Shown here: positions 15,274-23,657 of the stretch, piece after piece
How the letters are laid out: every line of letters starts with the position of its first letter
How positions within the stretch are numbered: the stretch's first letter is position 1
NCBI GenBank assembly: GCA_964519355.1
Contig: CAZFJW010000005.1
Coordinates: 1 to 26,668, forward strand
Length of the DNA: 26,668 nucleotides
From: CAZBEA01 sp964519355
GTDB lineage: Bacteria > Patescibacteriota > Microgenomatia > Levybacterales > GWA1-39-11
Reading direction: 5' to 3'
Notes under the pieces: model-generated
Seen by the model: the letters and a program-made list of their open reading frames with translations, nothing else
The model's database searches: none
What the model was told of the DNA's origin: nothing
Position numbers and translations under genes: made by a program

Positions 15274-16952
15274 GACGTAATTTTGTAATCCTGTTTTTTT
15301 CAATTGTAATTATTGGATTTATTTTACGCTTTTACAATTTAGATACCATTCCACATGGTCTTGATAGAGATGAAGCATTCCTTGGTTATAATGCATTTTC
15401 CCTTATTCATACTGGCCGGGATATGACTGGGAATCTTCTTCCGCTTCACCTCGAATCATTTTTATACACACCAGCTGGGTATTCGTATATTTCAACTCTG
15501 CCAGTTCTTTTGTTTGGTTTAAGTGCTTTTTCTACAAGGTTTGCATCAGCATTTTTTGGAGCGATTACTCCTTTATTTTTTCTCATGTTTTTGTTGGAAT
15601 TGTTTAAAGGAGGCGAGAAAAAATATTTCAATACCTACCTTGCCAGTTTAGTGGGGGGGGTATTTATTATTTTTTCACCATGGAATATTTTATTATCAAG
15701 AACTGCTAGCGTTAGCACGATTGTTTCTTTTCTTATTGTTTTGGGTCTTTACCTATTTTTGAAGGCACGAAATGGTTCTAAATTTATCTTAGCTCTTTCG
15801 TATCTGTGTTTTTTTTCGTGTTTGTTTTTTTATATTGCACCATACAGCGTGCTCCCATTTCTTATTCCATTAATTATTTATTTTTCAGGAAAAGATTTTA
15901 AAAAATCAAAAATTATTCATGTGGTAGGATTAAGCATAATAGCAGGAGTGATTATCTTTACATTTCTTTCTCCAAAATTATCACTCAGGGCAAGGAGTCT
16001 GAGCATCACGAATTATCCAGAAGTTCAACTGAAGCTTGATCAACAGATACGCGAAGATGGAACACATAATTCTCATGTGCTCTTAACGAGAGTATTTCAC
16101 AATAAAGCCGTAGCATATCCTGAAGAGTTTTTGAAAAATTATTTCTCTCATTTTTCTTACGATTTTCTATTTGATGGCCAATTTTATCCCAATAGATATA
16201 TTTTTGTAGGTGCTCGGCTTTTATATTTTGTAGATATTTTGTTTTTGTTGACAGGTCTTATTTTTATTCTCAGAAATAGAATAAAAGCAGGATATTTTTT
16301 AATTGGGTGGGTTGCAATTATGCCTTTAGGAAGCGCAATGTCATCATATGACATTCCCAATATGCAAAGAATTCTTGTCATGTCTCTTCCAATTTCTGGT
16401 ATATCTGCGATAGGGTTGTCTTACATCATCACTGCTCTAAAAGGTTGGAAGCGATTGGGGATATGTATTGTTTTGTCTGTAGTTTATCTATATTCAATAG
16501 TCTCATTTTTACATGCATATTATTTTCACTCTTCAATTTACATGCCTTGGTTAAGAAATGATGGATATCAATCTCTTGTCTACAAGATTAGTAGCTATCA
16601 GGATAACTTTAAAAAAATAGTTATTACCAATAGGGAATCAGCGCCTGCAATTTTCGTTTTGTTCTATGAAAAGTATCCCGCATCACTATATCAAAAGGAA
16701 GTAAGAAACAGTATTCTGCGTGATTTTGATAGAGTAAATTTTGGTAAATATGAATTTTCTACCGAAGAATGTCCGGCAAGGGAAACATTGATAGATGGTA
16801 AAAAATCCAGCACAGCAAGAAGAGACGTCCTTTATGTTAATTCTTCATTATGTGAGCCAACTGAGAATCTTCAAATTCTCGGTGTAGTTAAAAGGGCTGA
16901 TGGTTCAGATGCATTTGAAATAGTAAAATTAGGAAATGAACCAAAAAATTAG
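15270..16952 (+). CDS. GT39-like membrane glycosyltransferase, array member 1 (divergent)
   Basis: A 560-residue polytopic protein, first of five tandem paralogs. It keeps the first-loop acidic motif RDEAFLGYNA (33-42) and the TGRDMTG segment, plus SPWNILLSR (136-144) and the C-terminal outer domain with VLFYEKYPASLYQ. Several positions constant in the other four are altered: the acidic pair of the SF/Y-D-D motif is replaced (SFLYTPAG, 63-70), the glutamate after SRxxF is valine (SRTASV, 143-148), the NRR motif is NKA, and the W/F-E-I/L-P motif is VDIL. A run of eight G lies at 15653-15660. It overlaps the methyltransferase gene by 4 bases and the next paralog by 17. It may have a changed donor or acceptor, or be a non-catalytic partner. 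Confidence 0.82.
   Translation: MRRNFVILFFSIVIIGFILRFYNLDTIPHGLDRDEAFLGYNAFSLIHTGRDMTGNLLPLHLESFLYTPAGYSYISTLPVLLFGLSAFSTRFASAFFGAITPLFFLMFLLELFKGGEKKYFNTYLASLVGGVFIIFSPWNILLSRTASVSTIVSFLIVLGLYLFLKARNGSKFILALSYLCFFSCLFFYIAPYSVLPFLIPLIIYFSGKDFKKSKIIHVVGLSIIAGVIIFTFLSPKLSLRARSLSITNYPEVQLKLDQQIREDGTHNSHVLLTRVFHNKAVAYPEEFLKNYFSHFSYDFLFDGQFYPNRYIFVGARLLYFVDILFLLTGLIFILRNRIKAGYFLIGWVAIMPLGSAMSSYDIPNMQRILVMSLPISGISAIGLSYIITALKGWKRLGICIVLSVVYLYSIVSFLHAYYFHSSIYMPWLRNDGYQSLVYKISSYQDNFKKIVITNRESAPAIFVLFYEKYPASLYQKEVRNSILRDFDRVNFGKYEFSTEECPARETLIDGKKSSTARRDVLYVNSSLCEPTENLQILGVVKRADGSDAFEIVKLGNEPKN
15653..15660 (+). repeat. G8 homopolymer inside a GT39-like gene
   Basis: Eight consecutive G encode part of V-G-G-V (residues 128-131). 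It is the longest G or C run seen here; the next longest G runs are six. Slippage by one base would shift the frame after about residue 130. Confidence 0.75.
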
Positions 16953-18606
16953 TCTTAAAATAATTGTTAACAGACCATATATATTGTTGTTGGGAATTGT
17001 ACTTGTAGCTTTTTTACTCAGATTTGTAAGACTTTCTTCTATTCCCGTCTCGTTATCTCATGACGAGGTTGCAATCGGTTATAATGCATGGTCAATACTT
17101 CAAACTGGAAGCGATGAATATGGTGTAAGATTTCCTTTGCTTTTCAAATCGTTCGATGATTACAAGCTGCCTGGGTATATATACCTTACAGCATTTTCAG
17201 AATTTGTATTTGGCTTAACACCCTTTGCTGTAAGATTTAGTTCTGCATTTTTTGGGACGCTTAGTATTGGAGTTCTATACTTTTTTGTAATGGAACTATT
17301 GCGAAAAACTCACAAAAACGATGCTTTTAAAGTTGCTCTCTTATGTGCTGCAGTTCTTGCATTTAGTCCATGGCACATTAATTTTTCCAGAGCTGCCTTC
17401 GAGTCAAATGTTAGTGCATTTTTTATTCTATCGAGCGCAGTCTTTTTATTAAAAGCCAGAAACAATCAGAGGTTCTTTTTTCTTTCTGCATTAGCTGGAG
17501 TTTTAGCATTGTATACGTATTATACTGCTCGTATTGTACTACCAATACTCTATTTAGTATTCGCGATTGTTTATTTTCAAGAAATTAAAAAATCCATAAA
17601 GAGTATTATTTTTGCATTTGCATTTGGGGTTATTTTACTTCTTCCTCTTATACCAAGAACACTGAATTCTGGTATGTCCAGAATCAATCAAGTTAGCATC
17701 TTTGAGGATAAATCACTGACAAATCCTTACTCAGAAGCGATAGTCAAAAACGGGAATTCTATTTTAGCCAGATCAGTATATAACCGACGGGTGGCCTATG
17801 CACAGCAATTTACTGACAATTATTTGAAAAACTTTGCACCTGATTTTTATTTTACTAATGGAACGGGGCCGATGGGGCTATTGTATCTTTGGGAAATTCC
17901 ATTCTTTCTTTTGGGAATATACTCAATTGCTAAATTAAAATCAAAATCCAAATGGATTATTTTTGCATTCTATCTCTCTGTTCCTATTGTGGGCGGATTA
18001 ACAGTGCAGCAGCCAAATGCCCTCAGAACTCTTCCGAATGTTTTTATGACATCTTTATTTACCGGAATTGGATTGTACTATTTTTGGGATAGGGTTAAGC
18101 GGAAAAAAACCATAGTAACTCTTGCTGTATTTATAGTTGCCCTATTTTTTATACGTTTTCTAGTGATGTATTTTGATTATCAAAAAATAAATCAAGCGGA
18201 CAGGTGGGGAGATGGTCATTCGCAATTGGCATCTTACTTGCTTTTGAACCAGAGGTATTATGATAAAATTTACATTACTGGCGAGAAGTGGAGACCTTAC
18301 ACCTACCTGTTATTTTATACAAAGTATAATCCAAGTCAATACCAAAGTGATAAAGGATCGCGATATGGGTTTGGAAGTTATACATTTGGGAGAGCAATTT
18401 GGGACGAACCAGGTGGTATTGATTTGTCGACAGATGATTTAACAAAGTATGCAGATAGGAAAACACTGTTTATATTGAGCAGGAATGATCTGAATAGCCA
18501 AAATGAACTTATTAATACTCAAAAAAGACCATATAGACTAACTGTTATAAATAGTATTGATGGGAAGTTTGTTCGCGAAGTATTCTATGCAGTGAAGATT
18601 CAGTAG
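16936..18606 (+). CDS. GT39-like membrane glycosyltransferase, array member 2
   Basis: A 556-residue polytopic protein of the PMT/ArnT-like type. Motifs are SHDEVAIGYNAWSILQTG (41-58; D43-E44 in the first outer loop), KSFDDYKLPGYIYL (71-84), SPWHINFSRAAFESN (144-158, E156), YTYYTARIV, NRRVAYAQQF and LYLWEIPF. The C-terminal extracytoplasmic domain has LLFYTKYNPSQYQ and ends REVFYAVKIQ. Expected role: transfer of a polyprenyl-phosphate-linked sugar to an acceptor outside the membrane. The start overlaps member 1 by 17 bases. It is closest to member 3, sharing the YxTARIV signature. The catalytic residues are assigned by analogy with the family; the acceptor is unknown. Confidence 0.87.
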   Translation: MNQKISLKIIVNRPYILLLGIVLVAFLLRFVRLSSIPVSLSHDEVAIGYNAWSILQTGSDEYGVRFPLLFKSFDDYKLPGYIYLTAFSEFVFGLTPFAVRFSSAFFGTLSIGVLYFFVMELLRKTHKNDAFKVALLCAAVLAFSPWHINFSRAAFESNVSAFFILSSAVFLLKARNNQRFFFLSALAGVLALYTYYTARIVLPILYLVFAIVYFQEIKKSIKSIIFAFAFGVILLLPLIPRTLNSGMSRINQVSIFEDKSLTNPYSEAIVKNGNSILARSVYNRRVAYAQQFTDNYLKNFAPDFYFTNGTGPMGLLYLWEIPFFLLGIYSIAKLKSKSKWIIFAFYLSVPIVGGLTVQQPNALRTLPNVFMTSLFTGIGLYYFWDRVKRKKTIVTLAVFIVALFFIRFLVMYFDYQKINQADRWGDGHSQLASYLLLNQRYYDKIYITGEKWRPYTYLLFYTKYNPSQYQSDKGSRYGFGSYTFGRAIWDEPGGIDLSTDDLTKYADRKTLFILSRNDLNSQNELINTQKRPYRLTVINSIDGKFVREVFYAVKIQ

Positions 18607-18614
18607 GTAGGTAT

Positions 18615-18618
18615 GGAG
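18615..18618 (+). promoter_or_regulatory. Short Shine-Dalgarno site for GT39-like array member 3
   Basis: GGAG is placed 10 bases before the ATG at 18629, in the 22-base gap that follows array member 2. It supports this start in one of the few places within the array where the genes do not overlap. Confidence 0.4.
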
Positions 18619-18628
18619 TATTTATAAA

Positions 18629-20293
18629 ATGAAAAAGATACTATACAAAAATAAAATAATTCTTGCGATTTTTCTACTTGCATTCATTTTAAGAATGTAT
18701 CATTTGGGTACTCTCCCTCCGTCACTAACTTGGGACGAGGTTGCATGGGGGTACAATGGGTACAGTCTTGGTAGTGATTTAAAAGATGAGTTTGGAGAGT
18801 TCCTGCCTATTCAGTATCTTGAATCCTTTGGTGATTTTAAGCCGCCTGTTTATGCATATTTAACTGCAGTTTCAGAAAAAATTATTGGTCTTAATGAATT
18901 TTCGGTGAGATTTCCATCAGCGCTGGCTGGCACACTAACAGTCTTGTTAACATACTTTCTTATCAAAAGAATAATTCCAGATAAAAAGAACGTTAGAATA
19001 CTGCAGTTTGAAATTAATACTTCTCTTTTAACCGCTTTTATCCTAGCAATTTCTCCCTGGCACATTTTGTTATCTAGAGCCGCATTTGAGGCAAATGTTG
19101 CAACGTTTTTTATTGTTTTGGGGGTTTATTTATTTTTTGTAAGCGTTGAAGGCAAGAGAATTTTTCTTATTTTTTCAGTACTTTCATTTATACTCTCTGC
19201 GTATACTTTTAATACTGCAAGAATTGTTGCGCCGGTTCTTCTGCTGGCATTATGTGTTGGTAATTACAAAACCTTACTTTCGAGAAAGAAGCATGTGGCA
19301 ATGGCTTTTGTAATTGGATTCATAATCTCTTTTCCACTTCTATTATTCATGAAATCACCTCAAGCAAAGCTTAGGTATCAGGAGGTTAATATCTTTTCAG
19401 ATATTGGAATAATAGAACGAGTTAATCAGCAGCACGTTAACAATAACGAAGCACTCTGGTCTCGCGTAATACAAAATCGCAGACTTGCATATGGCGCAGA
19501 ATACGTCAGGCATTACTTTGATAATCTAACTCCATCTTTTCTTTTTATCAAAGGAGATGGCAATCCTAAATTTTCTATTCAAGACGTGGGGCAGATGTAT
19601 TTCTGGGAAATACCGTTCTTTATCGGAGGAATTTTGCTTTTATTTAGAAAAAGAAGTGGTTCTTGGTGGACAATACCAATCTGGATTTTAATAGGAATCG
19701 CCCCAGCAGCCACAGCCAGAGAGACACCTCATGCTCTAAGAATTGAGACAATTATTCCACTTTTTCAATTCTTTACTGCATATGGAATGATTTACTTTTT
19801 GTCTTATATTCAAAGCGCATTTAAAAATAAAAAAATCATAGCATTCGTATTTGTATCAATGGTTTTAGTAATTACAGCAAACTTTATTTTCTTCATGCAT
19901 AATTATTTTTTCCACTATGCAAGAGAATTTTCTGGGGAATGGCAGTATGGGTATAAAGAGGTTGTTCATTTTACTGAATCGGTAAAAGGCAATTATCAAA
20001 ACATTTTCTTTACAGAAAAAATGGGTAGACCATACATATACGTGTTATTTTATGGGAAATATGATCCAAAGGTTTTTAGGAAAAATGCGATAATCGAAAG
20101 GGAAGCTTTGGGATTCGTAGCTGTTAAAAAATTCGATAAATACACTTTTACTAAAGACCCTAGTAAATATGCAAATGAAAAAGGGAAAAATTTGTTCGTA
20201 GATGTGCCTTTAAATATTCCTTCAGATGCGATCGTAAAAGAAAGAATTAAATTGCTAAATGGACAGGATGCTTTTGTCATTTATGAAAAATAA
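18629..20293 (+). CDS. GT39-like membrane glycosyltransferase, array member 3
   Basis: A 554-residue polytopic protein. The first outer loop has TWDEVAWGYNGYSLGSD (34-50; D36-E37), and the second motif is LESFGDFKPPVYAYL (64-78), where glycine replaces the first of the usual two aspartates. SPWHILLSRAAFEAN (142-156, E154), YTFNTARIV, NRRLAYGAEY, MYFWEIPF and ETPHALR follow. The outer C-terminal domain includes YVLFYGKYDPKVFR and ends LNGQDAFVIYEK. Twenty-two bases separate it from member 2, and its end overlaps member 4 by 11. It pairs with member 2 by the TARIV motif, consistent with a local duplication. A lipid-linked sugar transferase role is inferred; the substrate is unknown. Confidence 0.87.
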   Translation: MKKILYKNKIILAIFLLAFILRMYHLGTLPPSLTWDEVAWGYNGYSLGSDLKDEFGEFLPIQYLESFGDFKPPVYAYLTAVSEKIIGLNEFSVRFPSALAGTLTVLLTYFLIKRIIPDKKNVRILQFEINTSLLTAFILAISPWHILLSRAAFEANVATFFIVLGVYLFFVSVEGKRIFLIFSVLSFILSAYTFNTARIVAPVLLLALCVGNYKTLLSRKKHVAMAFVIGFIISFPLLLFMKSPQAKLRYQEVNIFSDIGIIERVNQQHVNNNEALWSRVIQNRRLAYGAEYVRHYFDNLTPSFLFIKGDGNPKFSIQDVGQMYFWEIPFFIGGILLLFRKRSGSWWTIPIWILIGIAPAATARETPHALRIETIIPLFQFFTAYGMIYFLSYIQSAFKNKKIIAFVFVSMVLVITANFIFFMHNYFFHYAREFSGEWQYGYKEVVHFTESVKGNYQNIFFTEKMGRPYIYVLFYGKYDPKVFRKNAIIEREALGFVAVKKFDKYTFTKDPSKYANEKGKNLFVDVPLNIPSDAIVKERIKLLNGQDAFVIYEK

Positions 20294-21956
20294 AATAATT
20301 TTTTTGCTTTTGATTTTAATATTTTCAATAGGTGCCTTATTACGTTTGTATCATTTAGGGAGTACTCCTCCATCTCTAAATTGGGATGAAGTTTCCCTAG
20401 GATATAATGCTTGGTCAATCCTAACTACGGGGAGGGATGAATTCGGAGAATTTTTACCAGTAATTCTTAGATCATACGACGACTACAAACCCGCTCTTTA
20501 TAGTTATTTTCTTATTCCCTTTATTGCATTGATAGGCATGTCTGATATTGTTGTGAGACTTCCCTCGGCACTTTTTGGATCTTTTGGAATAGTTTTGGTA
20601 TATTTTTTGGTTAAAGAGATTTTTAGAGAAAAATCTATAGAATTTTCAAACAAGAAAATTGACACAAGGTTTTTGGGACTTGCAGCCGCATTTCTTTTTG
20701 CTATATCGCCCTGGGATATACAATTTTCCAGAATTGCCTTCGAGTCACAAATTGGAACTATCCTCAATCTTTTATCGCTACTCTTTTTTCTAAAGGGTAT
20801 AAGGAGGGGACTTTTCTTTCCGTTGTCATTTCTTTTTGCATCGCTTTCAATCCACATGTATCAAAGTGAAAAGGTTTTTGTTCCTTTAATGCTTCTATTT
20901 ATATCTTTGCTGAATGTCAAAAAAATATGGGTTTCCCAAAAATACTATTATCTAATTGGAGTTATTGTTGCATTTGTTGTTGCTCTTCCATTGCTTCTAA
21001 ATATTTTAACGAATGAAGATGTGTTATTGAGAGCAAAGGGAGTTAGTGTTTTTTCAAATCAGACAGTTCTCCTATCAAGAAGTTCGCAGAAACTAATTGC
21101 TGATAAAGACGCAGGCTACATTCCTGGTTTGATAATGGATAACAGAAGAGTTGAATTCATAAGACAGGTTGGAGCCGGATATCTTTCACATTTTGATCTA
21201 AACTGGTTGTTCATTTCTGGAGATATTGGACGTCACCATGCACCATCAATGGGTCTTTTGTACTTGTGGGAATTACCCATACTTTTTGTTGGAATTTATT
21301 TACTCGCTTTCTTAAAAGTTAAAAAAGAAATAAAGATATTATTAATTGGTTATTTATTGCTTGTGCCCATTCCTGCTTCGATTACAAGTGGTGTGCCTCA
21401 TGCCGTAAGGACTATGAATTTTTTAGGAATACTTGAAATAGTAATGGCTCTAGGACTTTTTCAGATAGTTATTTGGTCATTTGCAAAAAGAAGTATTTTA
21501 AAAATGGTATTGTTTGGCGTGTTGGGTTTATTTGCTTTGTTAAACTTTTCATATTACCTAAATCAATATTTTGTTCAGCAAAATTATTATAATTCTGTTG
21601 ATTGGTTATATGGATACCGACAGGCAGTGGACTTTATTCAGCCAATTCATAAAAAGTATCCTCAGATCGTAGTTTCAAATGCACAGCCTCTTGATCAGTC
21701 ACACATGTTTTTTCTATTTTACACTCAATATCCACCAGAAAAATATTTGAAGGAGGGCGGAACTGCAAGCGGAGGGTTTCGTGAAAGTGAAAATAAATTT
21801 AGTAATTACATTTTTCGTCCAATTGATTGGAATTCTGAGGAGGCAGGGAGCTTAATCGTAGGGCGTCCTTCTGATATTCCTGACGATGTGAATCCTCTAA
21901 GTGTAATTAAGTATCTGAACGGAGTCCCAGCTATAGTTATAGCTGAAAAAAAATAA
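20283..21956 (+). CDS. GT39-like membrane glycosyltransferase, array member 4
   Basis: A 557-residue polytopic protein from ATG 20283; in-frame ATGs at 20268 and 20259 would add 5 or 8 residues, but 20283 gives an N terminus (MKNKIIFLLL) matching the short basic lead before the first helix in its paralogs. Motifs are NWDEVSLGYNAWSILTTG (33-50), RSYDDYKPALYSY (63-75), SPWDIQFSRIAFESQ (142-156, E154), YQSEKVFVP, NRRVEFIRQV, LYLWELPI and GVPHAVR. The outer C-terminal domain has FFLFYTQYPPEKYL and the glycine-rich GGTASGGF shared with member 5. It overlaps member 3 by 11 bases and lies 9 bases before member 5, its closest relative by the YQSxKV signature. Confidence 0.86.
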   Translation: MKNKIIFLLLILIFSIGALLRLYHLGSTPPSLNWDEVSLGYNAWSILTTGRDEFGEFLPVILRSYDDYKPALYSYFLIPFIALIGMSDIVVRLPSALFGSFGIVLVYFLVKEIFREKSIEFSNKKIDTRFLGLAAAFLFAISPWDIQFSRIAFESQIGTILNLLSLLFFLKGIRRGLFFPLSFLFASLSIHMYQSEKVFVPLMLLFISLLNVKKIWVSQKYYYLIGVIVAFVVALPLLLNILTNEDVLLRAKGVSVFSNQTVLLSRSSQKLIADKDAGYIPGLIMDNRRVEFIRQVGAGYLSHFDLNWLFISGDIGRHHAPSMGLLYLWELPILFVGIYLLAFLKVKKEIKILLIGYLLLVPIPASITSGVPHAVRTMNFLGILEIVMALGLFQIVIWSFAKRSILKMVLFGVLGLFALLNFSYYLNQYFVQQNYYNSVDWLYGYRQAVDFIQPIHKKYPQIVVSNAQPLDQSHMFFLFYTQYPPEKYLKEGGTASGGFRESENKFSNYIFRPIDWNSEEAGSLIVGRPSDIPDDVNPLSVIKYLNGVPAIVIAEKK

Positions 21957-21965
21957 CCCAAGCCT

Positions 21966-23657
21966 ATGAAAAAAAAATCTTATCAATTTTTCAAGGCCAA
22001 TTTTCTTATTCTTATCGTTATACTTTTGGGATTAGTTATAAGGGTTTTTGCTATTGATTCCATTCCTCCAAACCCTTCGCTTGATGAGGTATCAATTGGA
22101 TATAATGCGTATTCAATTATTAAAACTGGTGGAGATGAATTTGGAGAGCGCTTTCCGATTTTACTAAGAGCATACGACGACTGGAGGCCAGCACTATATG
22201 TATATCTAACAATTCCATTTGTGCTAATTCTTGGGTTAGTACCTGAGGCGGTAAGACTTCCGTCAGTAATTCTTTCTGTCTGTTCGCTCATTGCAAGTTA
22301 TTTTCTTTTTAAGGAGTTGTTAGGATTTCATACAAAAAAAGATTCTGTTAAAAAGAGTACAAAGATTATCTCCTTATATTCTTTATTTTTTATGACAATA
22401 TCGCCTTGGCATGTATATTTTTCAAGAATTGGGCACGAATGGAGCGGTGCTTTGTCGTTTTATATATTTGCTCTTACGTTTTTCTTCATAGGAATAAGAC
22501 GAAATAGTAGAATTTTTCTTCTTTTCTCTGTAATTTCTTTTGGACTGTCTTTTGATTTTTATCAATCAACAAAAGTTATTGTACCCATTACTGTATTTAT
22601 TCTTTGTTGTTTATTTACAAAAAAAATTCTTGTATTCAAAAGTTTTATCTTTGTGTTTTTGATTGCAGGATTTCTAACTATTTTACCAATTCTTATCTCT
22701 TTGACTGATCCAAATGCCTTAATAAGACTTCATGGAACAAGTATTTTTGAATCACGCAGTGACTTATTTCAAAAAAGTGCAACTAATATTTTGGATGCTC
22801 AAGAAGAAGGAAATTTAGTTAAAGAAGTTGTGAATAACCGCAGGTGGCTATATATAACAATTCCTACCAATGCATATCTTACGCATTTTAATCCAGTTTG
22901 GTTATTCACAAATTCAGGAAACGAAGATTTTAAAAGTCCAGGAATGGGCCTGCTTCACATGTTTGAAATCCCTTTATTGTTAATCGGATTATTTTTTACT
23001 GCTAAAACTAAATTGTTAACAACTAGAGTTAAATTATTTATCTTGTTTTGGATTTTAATTTCCCCAATTCCAGGTTCGATAACAACGGGATATCCTCATG
23101 CATCACGAATGCTGACAATACTTCCTGCTCCCAGTCTATTGTCTGGGATTGGACTATTCGGGCTTTTTAGTATATTTATGAAAAATAAAAGAATGCATAT
23201 GCTTGTGAGTTTTATCACTAGTATTTTTATTATTATTTCGGTTGGCATATATATTCGGTCTTATTTTGTGAAGTTTCCAAATCAGCTATCAAACCAATTC
23301 CAGTATGGGATTTTTCAGGCCTACGATGCTGTAGAAGAAATAAACACCAAGCGTATTTCAGTAGTTGTCGATAACCAGAATCGTCTCATGCAGGCTTATA
23401 TGTTCTATCTTTTCTACTCGAAAAAAGACCCTATGCTATATCAGAGATCTGGGGGTACTAAAAGCGGTGGTTTTGCAGCGGATCACAGAATAGACAACTA
23501 TATTTTTACTAAAGTTGATAAAATTGAACCAAACAAAATGTATATACTCTCTTCAAAAAATGAATTGGTCTCGCAAGTTAGTGTTAAAAAAATAATACAT
23601 CTTAAAAATGGAGAGGAATCACTTGTAGTTGGTGAAAATAGTACAATAAATAAATGA
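21966..23657 (+). CDS. GT39-like membrane glycosyltransferase, array member 5
   Basis: A 563-residue polytopic protein. The first outer loop has SLDEVSIGYNAYSIIKTG (38-55; D40-E41), then RAYDDWRPALYVYL (68-81), SPWHVYFSRIGHEWS (146-160; GHE where the others have AFE), YQSTKVIVP, NRRWLYITIP, LHMFEIPL and GYPHASR. The outer C-terminal domain has FYLFYSKKDPMLYQ and GGTKSGGF. Nine bases follow member 4, with no Shine-Dalgarno site; the start codon is followed by nine A. Its stop overlaps the downstream GT2 start by 4 bases (ATGA). It is probably a duplicate of member 4 that has since changed, particularly in the outer domain. Confidence 0.87.
   Translation: MKKKSYQFFKANFLILIVILLGLVIRVFAIDSIPPNPSLDEVSIGYNAYSIIKTGGDEFGERFPILLRAYDDWRPALYVYLTIPFVLILGLVPEAVRLPSVILSVCSLIASYFLFKELLGFHTKKDSVKKSTKIISLYSLFFMTISPWHVYFSRIGHEWSGALSFYIFALTFFFIGIRRNSRIFLLFSVISFGLSFDFYQSTKVIVPITVFILCCLFTKKILVFKSFIFVFLIAGFLTILPILISLTDPNALIRLHGTSIFESRSDLFQKSATNILDAQEEGNLVKEVVNNRRWLYITIPTNAYLTHFNPVWLFTNSGNEDFKSPGMGLLHMFEIPLLLIGLFFTAKTKLLTTRVKLFILFWILISPIPGSITTGYPHASRMLTILPAPSLLSGIGLFGLFSIFMKNKRMHMLVSFITSIFIIISVGIYIRSYFVKFPNQLSNQFQYGIFQAYDAVEEINTKRISVVVDNQNRLMQAYMFYLFYSKKDPMLYQRSGGTKSGGFAADHRIDNYIFTKVDKIEPNKMYILSSKNELVSQVSVKKIIHLKNGEESLVVGENSTINK

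Noticed and set aside
20259..20282. ATG at 20259 or 20268 for GT39 array member 4
   Set aside because: Both extend the overlap with member 3 and give an N terminus unlike its paralogs; 20283 fits better, though this is not certain.
20504..20857. Minus-strand open frame of 117 residues
   Set aside because: It is antisense to conserved motifs of GT39 array member 4; a shadow frame.
21969..21977. A9 tract after the start codon of GT39 array member 5 as a phase-variation site
   Set aside because: Runs of eight or nine A or T occur in many places here (for example 5043-5050, 9552-9559, 14926-14934, 25339-25347) and are expected from base composition.
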